A stretch of 40,256 nucleotides of DNA, from the NCBI GenBank assembly GCA_903904855.1, contig CAIVEH010000026.1, positions 1-40,256 on the forward strand. The letters are read 5' to 3'. The position numbers and the translations under genes are program-made. Position 1 is the stretch's first letter, and every line of letters begins with the position of its first letter. Below the pieces are notes generated by a model that did no database searches, was not told the origin of the DNA, and worked only from the letters and a program-made list of their open reading frames with translations. This document shows, piece by piece, positions 9,020-17,472 of the stretch. Origin of the DNA: an uncultured Bacteroidota bacterium (GTDB lineage Bacteria > Bacteroidota > Bacteroidia > Chitinophagales > Chitinophagaceae).

Positions 9020-9088
9020 GAAAAATTAAACAATTGAATTATATAATCAATAATATTTAAATAAAAACAAAACATTCAGGTCTTCAAC

Positions 9089-9123
9089 TTTAGACTAACT
9101 ACTAAAGACTTTAGACTTTTTAA
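9089..9123. repeat. Heptanucleotide-phased repeat block 2
   Basis: Successive 7-mers TTTAGAC, TAACTAC, TAAAGAC, TTTAGAC and TTTTTAA end 17 nt before the rseP ATG. The GAC cores keep 7-nt phase, and the unit resembles block 1 read on the other strand. Confidence 0.55.
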
Positions 9124-9140
9124 ATTCCAGATAAGAAAAA

Positions 9141-10526
9141 ATGCATTCACTTACTATATTATTAATGTCGGGCACCTTGGTTAAGGTGGTTCAGTTGTTT
9201 GTGGCCTTATCACTGCTTATTGTATTGCACGAGGGCGGGCACTTTTTCTTCGCCAAGTTATTCAAGACAAGGGTTGAAAAATTTTACCTCTTCTTTGATT
9301 TCCTTTTCCCATTTTCCGGGCTGCTCAATTTCGCTCTGTTCAAGAAAACGAAGGGCGAAACCGAATATGGTATTGGCTGGTTCCCACTGGGAGGCTATGT
9401 TAAGATAGCTGGTATGGTAGATGAGAGCATGGATAAAGAGCAGATGGCCCTGCCGCCTCAGCCCTGGGAGTACCGCAGCAAGAAGCCTTATCAGCGGCTA
9501 TTCATTATGCTGGGAGGTATTATAGTAAATACACTGCTGGCAATTGTGCTGTACATTATCGTTTTCGGCGTTTATGGTGAGGAATATTTGCTGACCAGGA
9601 ATGCAAAATTCGGTATTGCGGTCGACAGCCTGGGAAGAAGCATAGGCCTGCAGGATGGTGATATTATCAGGTCGGTAGATAATCAGCCTATTGAGCGTTT
9701 CGACCGTATTCCTATGGCAATTGTTTATAGTCACAACCAGACAGGGACTATTGAGGTTACCCGGGATAATAAAGATATGACCATTAATATCCCATCGGGC
9801 ACTGTTCGCAAGATGCTGAAAATGCAGAAGGGAGGATTTATGGCGCCTGCCGTACCTGCCATTGTAGATTCACTTTTCCCAAATGGTACTGCAAAAAAAA
9901 TAGGGATTCAGGTTGGCGATAGTATTGTAGCCATGAATGGGACACCTGTCAGGTTCCTCAATGAAGTAGATGAAATAAAAACAGCCAACTATGATAAGCC
10001 TTTAACCATAACCTTGAAAAGGAATACAGAAACAGTAACTGTAAATACAGTTATAGCAAAAGATTCACTGATAGGCATCGGTTATTGCAAGCCGCAGAAA
10101 TTTTTCCATTTCGAGGTAATACACTATAATCCCTTCCAGGCCATAGTAAGGGGTTTTGGATATACTTTCGAACAGTTCGGATCTTATCTCAGCCAGTTCA
10201 AATTGATATTTACATCTAAAGAAGTAAAACCAAATGAAAGTCTGGGAGGAATAATCAGTTTCGGGAAAATCTTCCCTTCCGAATTCGATATGCGCCAGTT
10301 CCTGATGCTTACAGCCTTTGTATCCATCATACTTGCCTTTATGAACCTGCTGCCAATTCCAGGCCTGGATGGCGGTTATGTAATATTCCTGCTGTTCGAA
10401 ATGATAACCGGTAAAACAGTAAGTGAGAAAGTAATGGAACGGGCTACTACAGTAGGCCTGGTATTATTGCTTACACTGATGGTATATGCCAACGGGCTGG
10501 ATATTTTCAGGTTGTTTAAACATTGA
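9141..10526 (+). CDS. rseP: RIP (site-2-type) zinc metalloprotease RseP
   Basis: An intramembrane protease that in other bacteria cleaves anti-sigma factors and signal-peptide remnants within the inner membrane. It has 461 residues. The zinc motif HEGGH (His30, Glu31, His34) lies in the first membrane helix. PDZ-like domains occupy the middle, with signatures RSIGLQDGDIIRSVDN and AKKIGIQVGDSIVAMNG. The second catalytic motif, IPGLDGG (Asp410 as third zinc ligand), lies near the C-terminus among membrane helices. The start at 9141 gives nine residues before a second possible Met in the leader; either keeps the active site. It follows dxr. Confidence 0.95.
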   Translation: MHSLTILLMSGTLVKVVQLFVALSLLIVLHEGGHFFFAKLFKTRVEKFYLFFDFLFPFSGLLNFALFKKTKGETEYGIGWFPLGGYVKIAGMVDESMDKEQMALPPQPWEYRSKKPYQRLFIMLGGIIVNTLLAIVLYIIVFGVYGEEYLLTRNAKFGIAVDSLGRSIGLQDGDIIRSVDNQPIERFDRIPMAIVYSHNQTGTIEVTRDNKDMTINIPSGTVRKMLKMQKGGFMAPAVPAIVDSLFPNGTAKKIGIQVGDSIVAMNGTPVRFLNEVDEIKTANYDKPLTITLKRNTETVTVNTVIAKDSLIGIGYCKPQKFFHFEVIHYNPFQAIVRGFGYTFEQFGSYLSQFKLIFTSKEVKPNESLGGIISFGKIFPSEFDMRQFLMLTAFVSIILAFMNLLPIPGLDGGYVIFLLFEMITGKTVSEKVMERATTVGLVLLLTLMVYANGLDIFRLFKH

Positions 10527-10660
10527 TAATAACCTGAGGCATAAACAGCAGTCTACCTTTAAGAAATAAAGCTATGAGCCAGGTAACCATACTTATGGCT
10601 TATGAACCATTTCAGGGATTACGTATTTAATAAGCTACGGTCATTTTAATCATATAATTT

Positions 10661-11101
10661 ATGCTGGTACAAAACATAAAAGTTACGGTTGATGCAATTG
10701 TATTCAGCACATCAGGCGGCAGACTACAGTTGCTGCTGGTAAAAAGGAAGTTTGATCCGGGTAAAGGTATGTGGGCATTTCCCGGCGGGTTTGTGGAAGA
10801 TGATGAAGAATTAGAGATAGCTGCTGTGAGGGAACTTGAAGAAGAAACCGGGTTAAAACTTACTGCAATGACCCAATTGCACACCTTTGGAAAAGTAGGC
10901 AGAGATGCACGTGGTCGCACTATTTCAGTGGCATACTATGCTATTATTACCGGCGCTTCACAGGCAGTAAAAGGAGCAGATGATGCCGAAAAAGCAGAGT
11001 GGGTGGATGTGGCCAGCATAAATGAAATGGCTTTTGACCATATGGAAATTCTGGCATTAGCTTTGAAGCAATTGAGCGATAAGCTACACATGGCCAGGTA
11101 G
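10661..11101 (+). CDS. NUDIX hydrolase
   Basis: A 146-residue enzyme expected to hydrolyse a nucleoside diphosphate linked to another group. The Nudix box (G-x5-E-x7-REUxEExGU) spans residues 43-65, with Arg57, Glu58, Glu61 and Glu62 in RELEEETGL. The preceding KFDPGKGMWAFPGGF is typical of the ADP-ribose pyrophosphatase/YjhB-like branch, but the substrate cannot be fixed from sequence. The protein lacks the winged helix found in NrtR regulators, so it is an enzyme only. It stands alone, 134 bp after rseP. Confidence 0.92.
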   Translation: MLVQNIKVTVDAIVFSTSGGRLQLLLVKRKFDPGKGMWAFPGGFVEDDEELEIAAVRELEEETGLKLTAMTQLHTFGKVGRDARGRTISVAYYAIITGASQAVKGADDAEKAEWVDVASINEMAFDHMEILALALKQLSDKLHMAR

Positions 11102-11220
11102 CAAATTATTTTTTGCAAGTTGATTTCTTAGCTGTGAAGTGTTTTTTTTCAATTACGGCTAATTTGAAGAAGTATTCTTAAACAATCAGGTTATAAATAT
11201 TAATTTTATAATTTTTTTCA

Positions 11221-11228
11221 TACTTTTG
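11221..11228 (+). promoter_or_regulatory. Candidate -7 promoter element of the 1040-aa T9SS gene
   Basis: TACTTTTG is an exact TAnnTTTG match, 36 nt upstream of the ATG at 11265, in strongly AT-rich DNA. Confidence 0.5.
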
Positions 11229-11264
11229 CAATCGATATTTTTCAACCTATAAAAAGCAATAAAA

Positions 11265-14200
11265 ATGAAGAAAATTACCTTTATAACGGTAATAATCCTA
11301 TCTGGATTTCTGATACCAAAAACCAGCTTTAGCCAAACAACCATCTCAAAATGGTATAACCAGTGGAACGCCAATAATGACGGAGTAGCCGGGGCTTTAT
11401 ACTACTGGTTTACATATCCTGACAGCAATATATTGATACCTGGTTCCTGGGGCGGGGGAACTGCCAGTAATATAGGAATTCATGGTATGGGGTTTTCATT
11501 TGACCCTACAGATCATTCTTATTCGTATAATTTCAATAATCCGGTATTGCCTGCTATGATTGATACCGGCCAGTCGTTTACAGTGGATAGCTTTATGTTT
11601 TACTATAACTATGTAAGGAATAACCCTTCCACAACTGTGGTAGACAGTGTAATTATAGAGTTTACACGTACAGCATTTACCTCATCCCCGGACTCTGGAG
11701 TTTATAAATTACAATTTATAAGTCCTTTTACATTATCCGATTCATGGACAACAGATCCGTTCACAGGCTATTCAGCTGATGGCCTGCCGAGATTCAGTAC
11801 TGCTATTGTAGATAATAACATTTTAAAAAATGACATACTGGATTCCTGTAAGATGCCATCTCCAGGTTCAAAAATGCGTTATGCAATACCACTTACCAAT
11901 AGTTCGACCCATATTACCTCAACCACAGGGGTTTTTACTACCCAGGATTCAATGACAATCAATCTTGGCAGTGGTATTTATTGTAAATATCCTGAAAAAT
12001 TGGTTGCCTATGTTTATTTTAAAAGTGGTGTAAACTACGTTTTAAATACCCCGGCTACTTCAGCTAATTTTATGCTCCTCTATGCAGGCAACCCAACCAG
12101 TTCAACCGGTACGCCATTTGGGCAGACGCCATCCTACCCTGTAACAGGATATCCAGGTTCTTATAATACCGGATTAATTAATAATAATTCAACCAGATAT
12201 GGTGTAGGCGGTGGATTTACCTTCAGTTCTCATGAGATATTAATACCTGCCAATGCCTATACTTTTGATGTTGGATTTGAGGTGCCAGCATATGGATTTC
12301 ACGTAAAATATGTAACACCTGTTGCTCCAATATCAGGCCTGTCATCGGTATGCGAAGGTTCAACTATAACATTGACCGACCCTACGCCAGGTGGCACCTG
12401 GAGCAGCGGTTATACACCTATTGCCACAGTGGGCGCTACTACAGGCATAGTTACAGGTGTGTCGTGGGGTTATATTAATATTACTTACACTACTCTGGCA
12501 GGCTACGCAATAAAGCCGATATATGTAAATCCTATACCATACTCAATATCAGGGTCTTCTACAATGTGTACTGGGACTCCTTTAAGTTTATATGATGGTT
12601 CACCAGGCGGATCATGGAGCAGTTCTCCTCTTACAGTAGCAACCGTGGGTTCATCTTCCGGCGTCGTTAACGGACTTACAGCAGGAGTAGCTACTATTAC
12701 CTATGCCTATCCGACAGGTTGTCATGTTACCAGGCCCATTACTGTAAATACTGTACCTTCTTCAGGGAGCATCAGCGGTTCATCAACAGTGTGTACAGGC
12801 AGCACGATAACTTTAACTGATGGTATAGCCGGCGGAGTATGGTCGTCTTCCGGCACAGGGATCGCTACAGTTGGCAGCTTATCGGGGATTTTGAGCGGAG
12901 TTACCCTGGGAACGGTTAATATCAGCTATACAGTAACAAATAGTTGCGGCTCATCCACAGCCGTTAAGTCCGTTACCGTAAGTTCAACACCATCTGCCGG
13001 CATTATTACCGGCGCATCTTCGGTATGTGTGGGAAGCACAATTACATTGACAGATGGTGCAACAGGCGGTGTATGGTCATCATCAGGCACTTCAATTGCA
13101 ACTGTTGGCAGCACCGGTATAGTAACGGGTGTTTCGGCAGGCACAGTGGCTATAAGTTATACAGTAACTACCCCATGCGGCACTGCAACTGCAATAGCAG
13201 CTCTTACCGTTAACCCGTTAACTTCGGCTGGCACAATAGCGGGGCCATCATCAGTTTGCGTACTGGCAACAATAACACTTAGCGATGGCGTTGCCGGTGG
13301 TGTATGGTCTTCAACGAACACCAGCATTGCAACAGTGGGCAGCACAGGCATTGTAACCGGTGTTGCAGCAGGAACGGATAGTATACTTTATACTGTAACC
13401 GGCATTTGCGGTACAGTATCGGCAGCACAGCCAATAACTGTAAATCCTTTACCAGTGGCTGGCATAATTAGTGGACTGCACACTGTATGCGCTGACAGCG
13501 CAATTACATTGACAGATACAATTGCAGGCGGAAGCTGGAGCAGCGTTACAACCGGCATTGCCACAATTGGTACTTCCGGAATAGTAGCAGGTGTTTCGGC
13601 AGGCACAGACAGTATAAAATATACTGTAACCAATGTATGCGGCAGCGCAATAGCATCGTTCTTAATCACTGTTAACCCATTGCCCAATGCAGGTACTGTA
13701 TCCGGCGCTTCTACAGTTTGTACAGGTAGCAGTATTACCCTTACCGACTCTATAAGCGGTGGTTCATGGACAGCAACAAACAGTGATGCATTTATTTCCA
13801 CAACAGGGGTTGTATTAGGCATGATTACAGGTATGGACACTATAAAATATACTGTTACCAATGTTTGCGGTACAGCCACTTCGAGTAAAGTAGTATCGAT
13901 TATTACAGTACCTGATCCAGGCGTAGTAACCGGGCCGGATACAGTATGTATTCCATTAGCTATCACAATGATTGATACAGTAACCGGAGGTATCTGGAGT
14001 ATTTCCAACAGCAATGCTACAATTGGTACTTCGGGGTCTGTAACCGGAGTAACAGCAGGAACTGACACTGTTGTATATTCGGTAACCAATACCTGTGGAA
14101 CCAGTACTGCTCATAAATTACTTGTTGTAAGCGATTGCATCAATGGTGTAAAGGAATTGCCTGCTGGAAGCCTGTCAATAAAAATATATCCAAACCCTGC

Positions 14201-14387
14201 CCGGGATAATATTACTGTTGTATCAACAGAGCTGATCAAAACGATTGCAATAACCAATACACTTGGCCAGAATGTATTCAGCAGCGAATATCATGATAAT
14301 AAGATTATAATAAGCCTGAAAAAATTGCCAAATGGCATTTACTATTTGAAAGTGAATGACATTAGTTACAAGGTAATAAAGGAGTAA
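11265..14387 (+). CDS. Secreted multi-Ig-like protein with T9SS C-terminal sorting domain
   Basis: A 1040-residue exported protein. It starts with a signal peptide (MKKITFITVIILSGFLIP, cleavage near SFSQ), followed by an unrecognised region (about 25-355) rich in Ser, Thr and aromatic residues. Eight tandem Ig-like modules of 75-78 residues follow (about 358-955), each with the pattern VC-x-GSTITLTD-GG-x-WSS-...-IATVG-...-YTVTN-x-CG-...-TVNPLP-AG-ISG. Residues 965-1040 form a Por secretion-type C-terminal domain (IKIYPNPARDN ... NGIYYLKV), which directs export through the outer membrane by T9SS and anchoring at the surface. Two cysteines per module suggest one disulfide each. The same module occurs in the 35931-40073 protein. 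Adhesion or matrix function is a guess. A strong palindromic terminator lies 17 bp downstream. Confidence 0.88.
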   Translation: MKKITFITVIILSGFLIPKTSFSQTTISKWYNQWNANNDGVAGALYYWFTYPDSNILIPGSWGGGTASNIGIHGMGFSFDPTDHSYSYNFNNPVLPAMIDTGQSFTVDSFMFYYNYVRNNPSTTVVDSVIIEFTRTAFTSSPDSGVYKLQFISPFTLSDSWTTDPFTGYSADGLPRFSTAIVDNNILKNDILDSCKMPSPGSKMRYAIPLTNSSTHITSTTGVFTTQDSMTINLGSGIYCKYPEKLVAYVYFKSGVNYVLNTPATSANFMLLYAGNPTSSTGTPFGQTPSYPVTGYPGSYNTGLINNNSTRYGVGGGFTFSSHEILIPANAYTFDVGFEVPAYGFHVKYVTPVAPISGLSSVCEGSTITLTDPTPGGTWSSGYTPIATVGATTGIVTGVSWGYINITYTTLAGYAIKPIYVNPIPYSISGSSTMCTGTPLSLYDGSPGGSWSSSPLTVATVGSSSGVVNGLTAGVATITYAYPTGCHVTRPITVNTVPSSGSISGSSTVCTGSTITLTDGIAGGVWSSSGTGIATVGSLSGILSGVTLGTVNISYTVTNSCGSSTAVKSVTVSSTPSAGIITGASSVCVGSTITLTDGATGGVWSSSGTSIATVGSTGIVTGVSAGTVAISYTVTTPCGTATAIAALTVNPLTSAGTIAGPSSVCVLATITLSDGVAGGVWSSTNTSIATVGSTGIVTGVAAGTDSILYTVTGICGTVSAAQPITVNPLPVAGIISGLHTVCADSAITLTDTIAGGSWSSVTTGIATIGTSGIVAGVSAGTDSIKYTVTNVCGSAIASFLITVNPLPNAGTVSGASTVCTGSSITLTDSISGGSWTATNSDAFISTTGVVLGMITGMDTIKYTVTNVCGTATSSKVVSIITVPDPGVVTGPDTVCIPLAITMIDTVTGGIWSISNSNATIGTSGSVTGVTAGTDTVVYSVTNTCGTSTAHKLLVVSDCINGVKELPAGSLSIKIYPNPARDNITVVSTELIKTIAITNTLGQNVFSSEYHDNKIIISLKKLPNGIYYLKVNDISYKVIKE

Positions 14388-14403
14388 TGCAACCAATTTA
14401 ATG

Positions 14404-14435
14404 TGCAAAGACCACCTCGCGAGGTGGTCTTTGCA
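14404..14435 (+). terminator. Perfect 32-bp palindrome, terminator of the T9SS gene
   Basis: The arm TGCAAAGACCACCTCG is followed directly by its exact reverse complement, giving a 16-bp GC-rich stem 17 bp after the stop codon. A uridine tract is nearly absent on the plus strand, so efficiency is uncertain. Confidence 0.75.
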
Positions 14436-14642
14436 TGTTTACCCACCAGCAGCGGGCTATAAAAGTTTCAATTGCCTGGTGTTCTGCAAAGGGTAATCTT
14501 CTGAAAAAAATTATGGAGAGGGAAGTCTTCCGGCTCACCAAAAAATAATTCGGAGCCAATATTTGCTTCAGTTTATACAGGTCACAGAACTTTCACCTAC
14601 TTGAATGAGCCGGTAACAAAGAAAATGCCAAGGAAAATTAAG

Positions 14643-14671
14643 AGGGCCTTCTCTTTTTTTGAGATGGCCCT
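14643..14671. terminator. Hairpin terminator, probably for the VOC protein gene
   Basis: AGGGCCTTCTC (14643-14653) pairs with GAGATGGCCCT (14661-14671) with one mismatch around a seven-T loop. It lies 23 bp past the stop of the minus-strand gene ending at 14694 and may act in both directions. Confidence 0.6.
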
Positions 14672-14693
14672 TTAAGAATACTGTGTATTGGTA

Positions 14694-15104
14694 TTAAACC
14701 TTTGGTTTATCCCAGTTAAACATCCAGTGTATATCATACTTATCAACACACATCCCGAACCATGCACCCCAGAAAGTATCCTGAAGCGGCATGATTATTT
14801 TACCGCCCTCAGAAAGTTTGCTAAAGGTGTGGTTACACTCGTCCTGAGTATCGAAACGCAGAGAAACAGAGATATTATCGCCTATAGTAGCTCTGTGATT
14901 TTCCGAACTGTCGCAGAAAAACATCTTTGATCCGGCCATTTCCATTACTCCATGGAGAACCTTGTTTTTCTGCCCCTCGGTTGATGGTTTGGGCGCATCG
15001 CTGTAACGGACAATATTAATAATTTTCCCACCCAGTACCTCTTTGTAATAATTCATGGCTTCTTCACAATTGCCATTAAAATAGATATAAATGTTGGCTT
15101 GCAT
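14694..15104 (-). CDS. VOC superfamily protein, PhnB/YjdN-like
   Basis: A 136-residue protein with the paired beta-alpha-beta-beta-beta fold expected of glyoxalase/PhnB-like proteins. Diagnostic segments are IYIYFNGNCEEAMNYYKEVLGGKI at the N-terminus, SVSLRFDTQDECNHTFSKLSEGGKI in the middle and the C-terminal WGAWFGMCVDKYDIHWMFNW. PhnB-like proteins are metal-binding in structure, but their reaction is generally unknown, and the gene neighbours do not help. It is a single-gene unit on the minus strand, ending before a hairpin at 14643-14671. The family is confident and the function unknown. Confidence 0.88.
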   Translation of the reverse strand: MQANIYIYFNGNCEEAMNYYKEVLGGKIINIVRYSDAPKPSTEGQKNKVLHGVMEMAGSKMFFCDSSENHRATIGDNISVSLRFDTQDECNHTFSKLSEGGKIIMPLQDTFWGAWFGMCVDKYDIHWMFNWDKPKV

Positions 15105-15259
15105 AATTACATGTTTTGAGCAAATATAAACTAATAATTCGTTCTATTATCAGATCAATTACATCCAGTCTCAGTCAAAAGCAGAACCTTGTAATAGCCA
15201 GAGTTATTAATCTTAGCTTAATTCGTGCATGGGATTTAGGGGTTCAAAGGTAATTACCT

Positions 15260-15267
15260 TACCTTTG
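15260..15267 (+). promoter_or_regulatory. Candidate -7 promoter element of panD (near-leaderless)
   Basis: TACCTTTG matches TAnnTTTG exactly and ends only 7 nt before the panD ATG at 15275. If used at normal spacing it would give an mRNA with a leader of only a few nucleotides. Confidence 0.5.
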
Positions 15268-15274
15268 CGCCGCT

Positions 15275-15619
15275 ATGCAAATAGAAGTATTAAAATCCAA
15301 AATACACCGGGTAAAAATTACCGAGGCAAACCTGCATTATATTGGCAGCATCACCATAGATGAAGATCTGATGGATGCTGCAAACCTGATTGAGAACGAA
15401 AAGGTGCAGGTTCTTGATATTGAGAATGGCGAGCGCCTGACCACCTATGTAATTAAAGGCACAAGAGGATCGGGAATGATATGCATGAACGGTCCTGCTG
15501 CAAGACGAATAAATGTGGGCGACCTTGTCATTATTTTATCATACGCCATGATGGATTTTGAAGAAGCCAAAAAGTTTAAACCTTTTATTATTTTCCCCAC
15601 TGAAGGCAATACTTTGTAA
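15275..15619 (+). CDS. panD: Aspartate 1-decarboxylase proenzyme
   Basis: Makes beta-alanine from L-aspartate for pantothenate and coenzyme A. It is a pyruvoyl enzyme that self-cleaves between Gly24 and Ser25; here HYIGSITID places the pair at exactly residues 24 and 25. [22 protein letters not shown] and [10 protein letters not shown] are further family blocks. At 114 residues it is full length. It is followed after 30 bp by the flippase-like gene, and in turn by rfaE2, probably one operon. panB and panC are not in the window. Confidence 0.97.
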   Translation: MQIEVLKSKIHRVKITEANLHYIGSITIDEDLMDAANLIENEKVQVLDIENGERLTTYVIKGTRGSGMICMNGPAARRINVGDLVIILSYAMMDFEEAKKFKPFIIFPTEGNTL

Positions 15620-15649
15620 TAACCTTCTATTAAGTATATTTATACGATT

Positions 15650-16666
15650 ATGAAGAAAACCCTTATTACGATATTGCAATATGTGGTATTTCTGGGGTTG
15701 GGAATCTATATCGTCTATCATATGCTGCATCAGCTGACTGATAAACAGGAAGCTGAACTGGTTGCAGCCATCAGGAGTATTAATGCTTTTTATCTGATTC
15801 CTATCTGTACTGCAGGTTTTTTCTCTCATTTTTTCCGTGCATTACGTTGGCGGTATCTGCTAGAAACAGTAGATATGCGGCCAACAGTACTGAATACATC
15901 GATGGCGGTGATGATAGGGTATATAACCAACCTTGCGTTGCCACGTGCGGGTGAAGTGGCTAAATGTACTGTACTAGCCAAATATGAAAAGATGCCGGCT
16001 CATAAAATGATCGGGACCATTGTAGCAGAAAGGGCATTTGATATTTTCTGCCTGATAATTATTGCTATAGCGGCATTTATTCTTCAGTTCAACTGGATAG
16101 ACGATTATATTGGAGTAAGAATGGTAAGGCTGGGCCAAAAGATAAAATCCAATGTGCCATTGTTAATCGGGATTGCTGGTGGTCTTACCCTTATTATTAC
16201 AGCAATCGTAATCATTTACAAAAGGAGCAAGGAGACAAAGTTTGGCAGGTTTATGAAAGAAATGAATCGGGGTATTCTTTCAATACTGCACATGAAAAAG
16301 AGGTGGCAATTCATTGGATATACTGTACTTATATGGCTCATGTATGTGCTGCAGATTTATATAGGACTTAAAAGCCTTCATGATACTCATGACCTTACTC
16401 CCCTGGCAGCGCTCGTTGTGCTTGTTTACGGCAGTGTGGGTATGATAGTAACACCAGGTGGCATAGGTTTATATCCATTCCTGGTAGCTCAGATTTTAGG
16501 TGTTTATCTTATCAGTGATGTTCCTGCACAGGCATTTGGATGGATTGCATGGGTAGTTCAGACAGGCATAATAATAGTATTGGGGGTAGTTTCTCTTTTA
16601 TTTATTCATCCGTATAACCGCAATAGAGATGAAAAAGCTGCATTGGATACAGCAAAAAATATATAA
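15650..16666 (+). CDS. Lysylphosphatidylglycerol synthase TM-region (flippase-like) membrane protein
   Basis: A 338-residue integral membrane protein with about eight hydrophobic helices, matching the UPF0104/LPG_synthase_TM family (YbhN- and AglD-like). Characteristic positions are FFSHFFRALRWRYLLET near residue 60, the GYITNLALPRAGEVAKCTVLAKYE segment, and GGIGLYPFLVAQ in the C-terminal half. It lacks the soluble lysyl-transferase domain of MprF, so it is not expected to make lysyl-phosphatidylglycerol. Members have been proposed to move lipids or lipid-linked sugars, but the substrate here is unknown. Its 3' end overlaps rfaE2 by 38 bp, and rfaE2 makes activated heptose, so an envelope-glycolipid role is a fair inference. 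Confidence 0.85.
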   Translation: MKKTLITILQYVVFLGLGIYIVYHMLHQLTDKQEAELVAAIRSINAFYLIPICTAGFFSHFFRALRWRYLLETVDMRPTVLNTSMAVMIGYITNLALPRAGEVAKCTVLAKYEKMPAHKMIGTIVAERAFDIFCLIIIAIAAFILQFNWIDDYIGVRMVRLGQKIKSNVPLLIGIAGGLTLIITAIVIIYKRSKETKFGRFMKEMNRGILSILHMKKRWQFIGYTVLIWLMYVLQIYIGLKSLHDTHDLTPLAALVVLVYGSVGMIVTPGGIGLYPFLVAQILGVYLISDVPAQAFGWIAWVVQTGIIIVLGVVSLLFIHPYNRNRDEKAALDTAKNI

Positions 16667-17120
16667 CAGAGAAGACATGGCGAGGCAATGCCACGTATGG
16701 CGGGCTAGTGGTAAAAAACTTGTGTTTACCAATGGTTGTTTTGATATTCTTCATCATGGTCATCTTGATCTCCTGGCCAGGGCTGCCGATTTTGGTAATA
16801 TTCTTATACTGGCACTTAATACAGATAGTTCGGTGCAAAGGCTTAAGGGTCCTGAACGCCCGATAACCAATGAAACTGACAGGGCTTTCCAGGCTGCCTC
16901 CTTACTTTGTGTTGATGCTGTTTGCCTGTTTGATGAAGATACCCCTGAAGCTTTAATAAAACTATTAAAACCAGATGTGCTGGTTAAAGGCGGTGATTAT
17001 ACAATAGAAAATATTGTAGGAGCTGAATTTGTGCAGAGCTGCGGAGGGAGTGTGGAAATTATACCTTTTGTGGATGGGTATTCGACTACTTCAGTTATTG
17101 AAAGGATCAGAAAGCTGTAA
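16629..17120 (+). CDS. rfaE2: D-glycero-beta-D-manno-heptose 1-phosphate adenylyltransferase
   Basis: Transfers AMP from ATP to heptose 1-phosphate, giving ADP-heptose precursor for LPS core or other heptosylated glycans. It is a 163-residue stand-alone version of the C-terminal half of HldE. The nucleotidyltransferase signature FTNGCFDILHHGH (HxGH at residues 42-45) and the downstream LKPDVLVKGGDY and DGYSTTSVIERI motifs are clear. The ATG at 16629 lies inside the preceding gene (38-bp overlap, different frame); it is accepted because the N-terminal helix matches the usual length of the family. The sugar kinase partner (rfaE1/hldA) is not in the window. Confidence 0.93.
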   Translation: MKKLHWIQQKIYNREDMARQCHVWRASGKKLVFTNGCFDILHHGHLDLLARAADFGNILILALNTDSSVQRLKGPERPITNETDRAFQAASLLCVDAVCLFDEDTPEALIKLLKPDVLVKGGDYTIENIVGAEFVQSCGGSVEIIPFVDGYSTTSVIERIRKL

Positions 17121-17278
17121 TACCGGTTTAAGAAAATTGCAGACATCATCTTTGTCTCAGCAAATTGCTTCAATTCATAAAAGAGCCTTTTTAGTGGCTC
17201 CTCCAATTTAATTAATGTATAAAATAGAAATAAAACACTCTTTTAAATAGGTTTATATAGCTGTATATTCTACACTTT

Positions 17279-17307
17279 AAATTCGGGGTTCGCTGAACCC
17301 TGAATTT
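17279..17307. other. Long-stem hairpin of unknown role
   Basis: AAATTCGGGGTTC (17279-17291) pairs with GAACCCTGAATTT (17295-17307) around a 3-nt loop; the only non-Watson-Crick pair is one G-U. There is no T-tract behind it on the plus strand. It could end the rfaE2 transcript or be a structured leader element of ppk1. Confidence 0.5.
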
Positions 17308-17432
17308 GCTTGGGAAATAATTTAATATCAGTATATCATATAGAAAATTCCACCCGCCGCCCATTATTAAGAAATTGTAAACTTTTAAAGTCCCCCAACA
17401 ATAAAGCTTAATTTTACTCCGTATAGTTCAAC

Positions 17433-17467
17433 TACTTACGACTATCGACTTACGACTTAGGACTGAA
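17433..17467. repeat. Heptanucleotide-phased repeat block 3
   Basis: GAC trinucleotides occur at 17440, 17447, 17454 and 17461, exactly 7 nt apart, in units CGACTAT, CGACTTA, CGACTTA, GGACTGA. The block ends just before the ppk1 ATG at 17473 and resembles blocks 1 and 2 between dxr and rseP. Confidence 0.6.
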
Positions 17468-17472
17468 AAAAC

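Larger units (their letters stand above)
14388..14693. other. Intergenic region with two terminator-like hairpins
   Basis: This 306-bp gap lies between two genes whose 3' ends face each other. Apart from the hairpins at 14404-14435 and 14643-14671, I see no gene, no long open frame and no recognisable site. Confidence 0.6.
17121..17472. other. Intergenic region with hairpin and heptad repeat
   Basis: This 352-bp AT-rich stretch separates rfaE2 from ppk1. It holds a small GAGCC/GGCTC hairpin (17183-17200), a 13-bp stem hairpin (17279-17307) and a heptad repeat (17433-17467). No open frame looks coding. Confidence 0.6.

Noticed and set aside
10560-10610. Possible terminator after rseP (ATGAGCC with GGCTTAT)
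   Set aside because: The stem is only 7 bp with a wobble pair and a 16-nt loop, and no T-tract follows.
13388-14089. 233-codon antisense frame within the T9SS Ig-repeat gene
   Set aside because: It is a by-product of the repetitive coding sequence: its valine- and proline-rich periodic translation mirrors the repeats on the plus strand.
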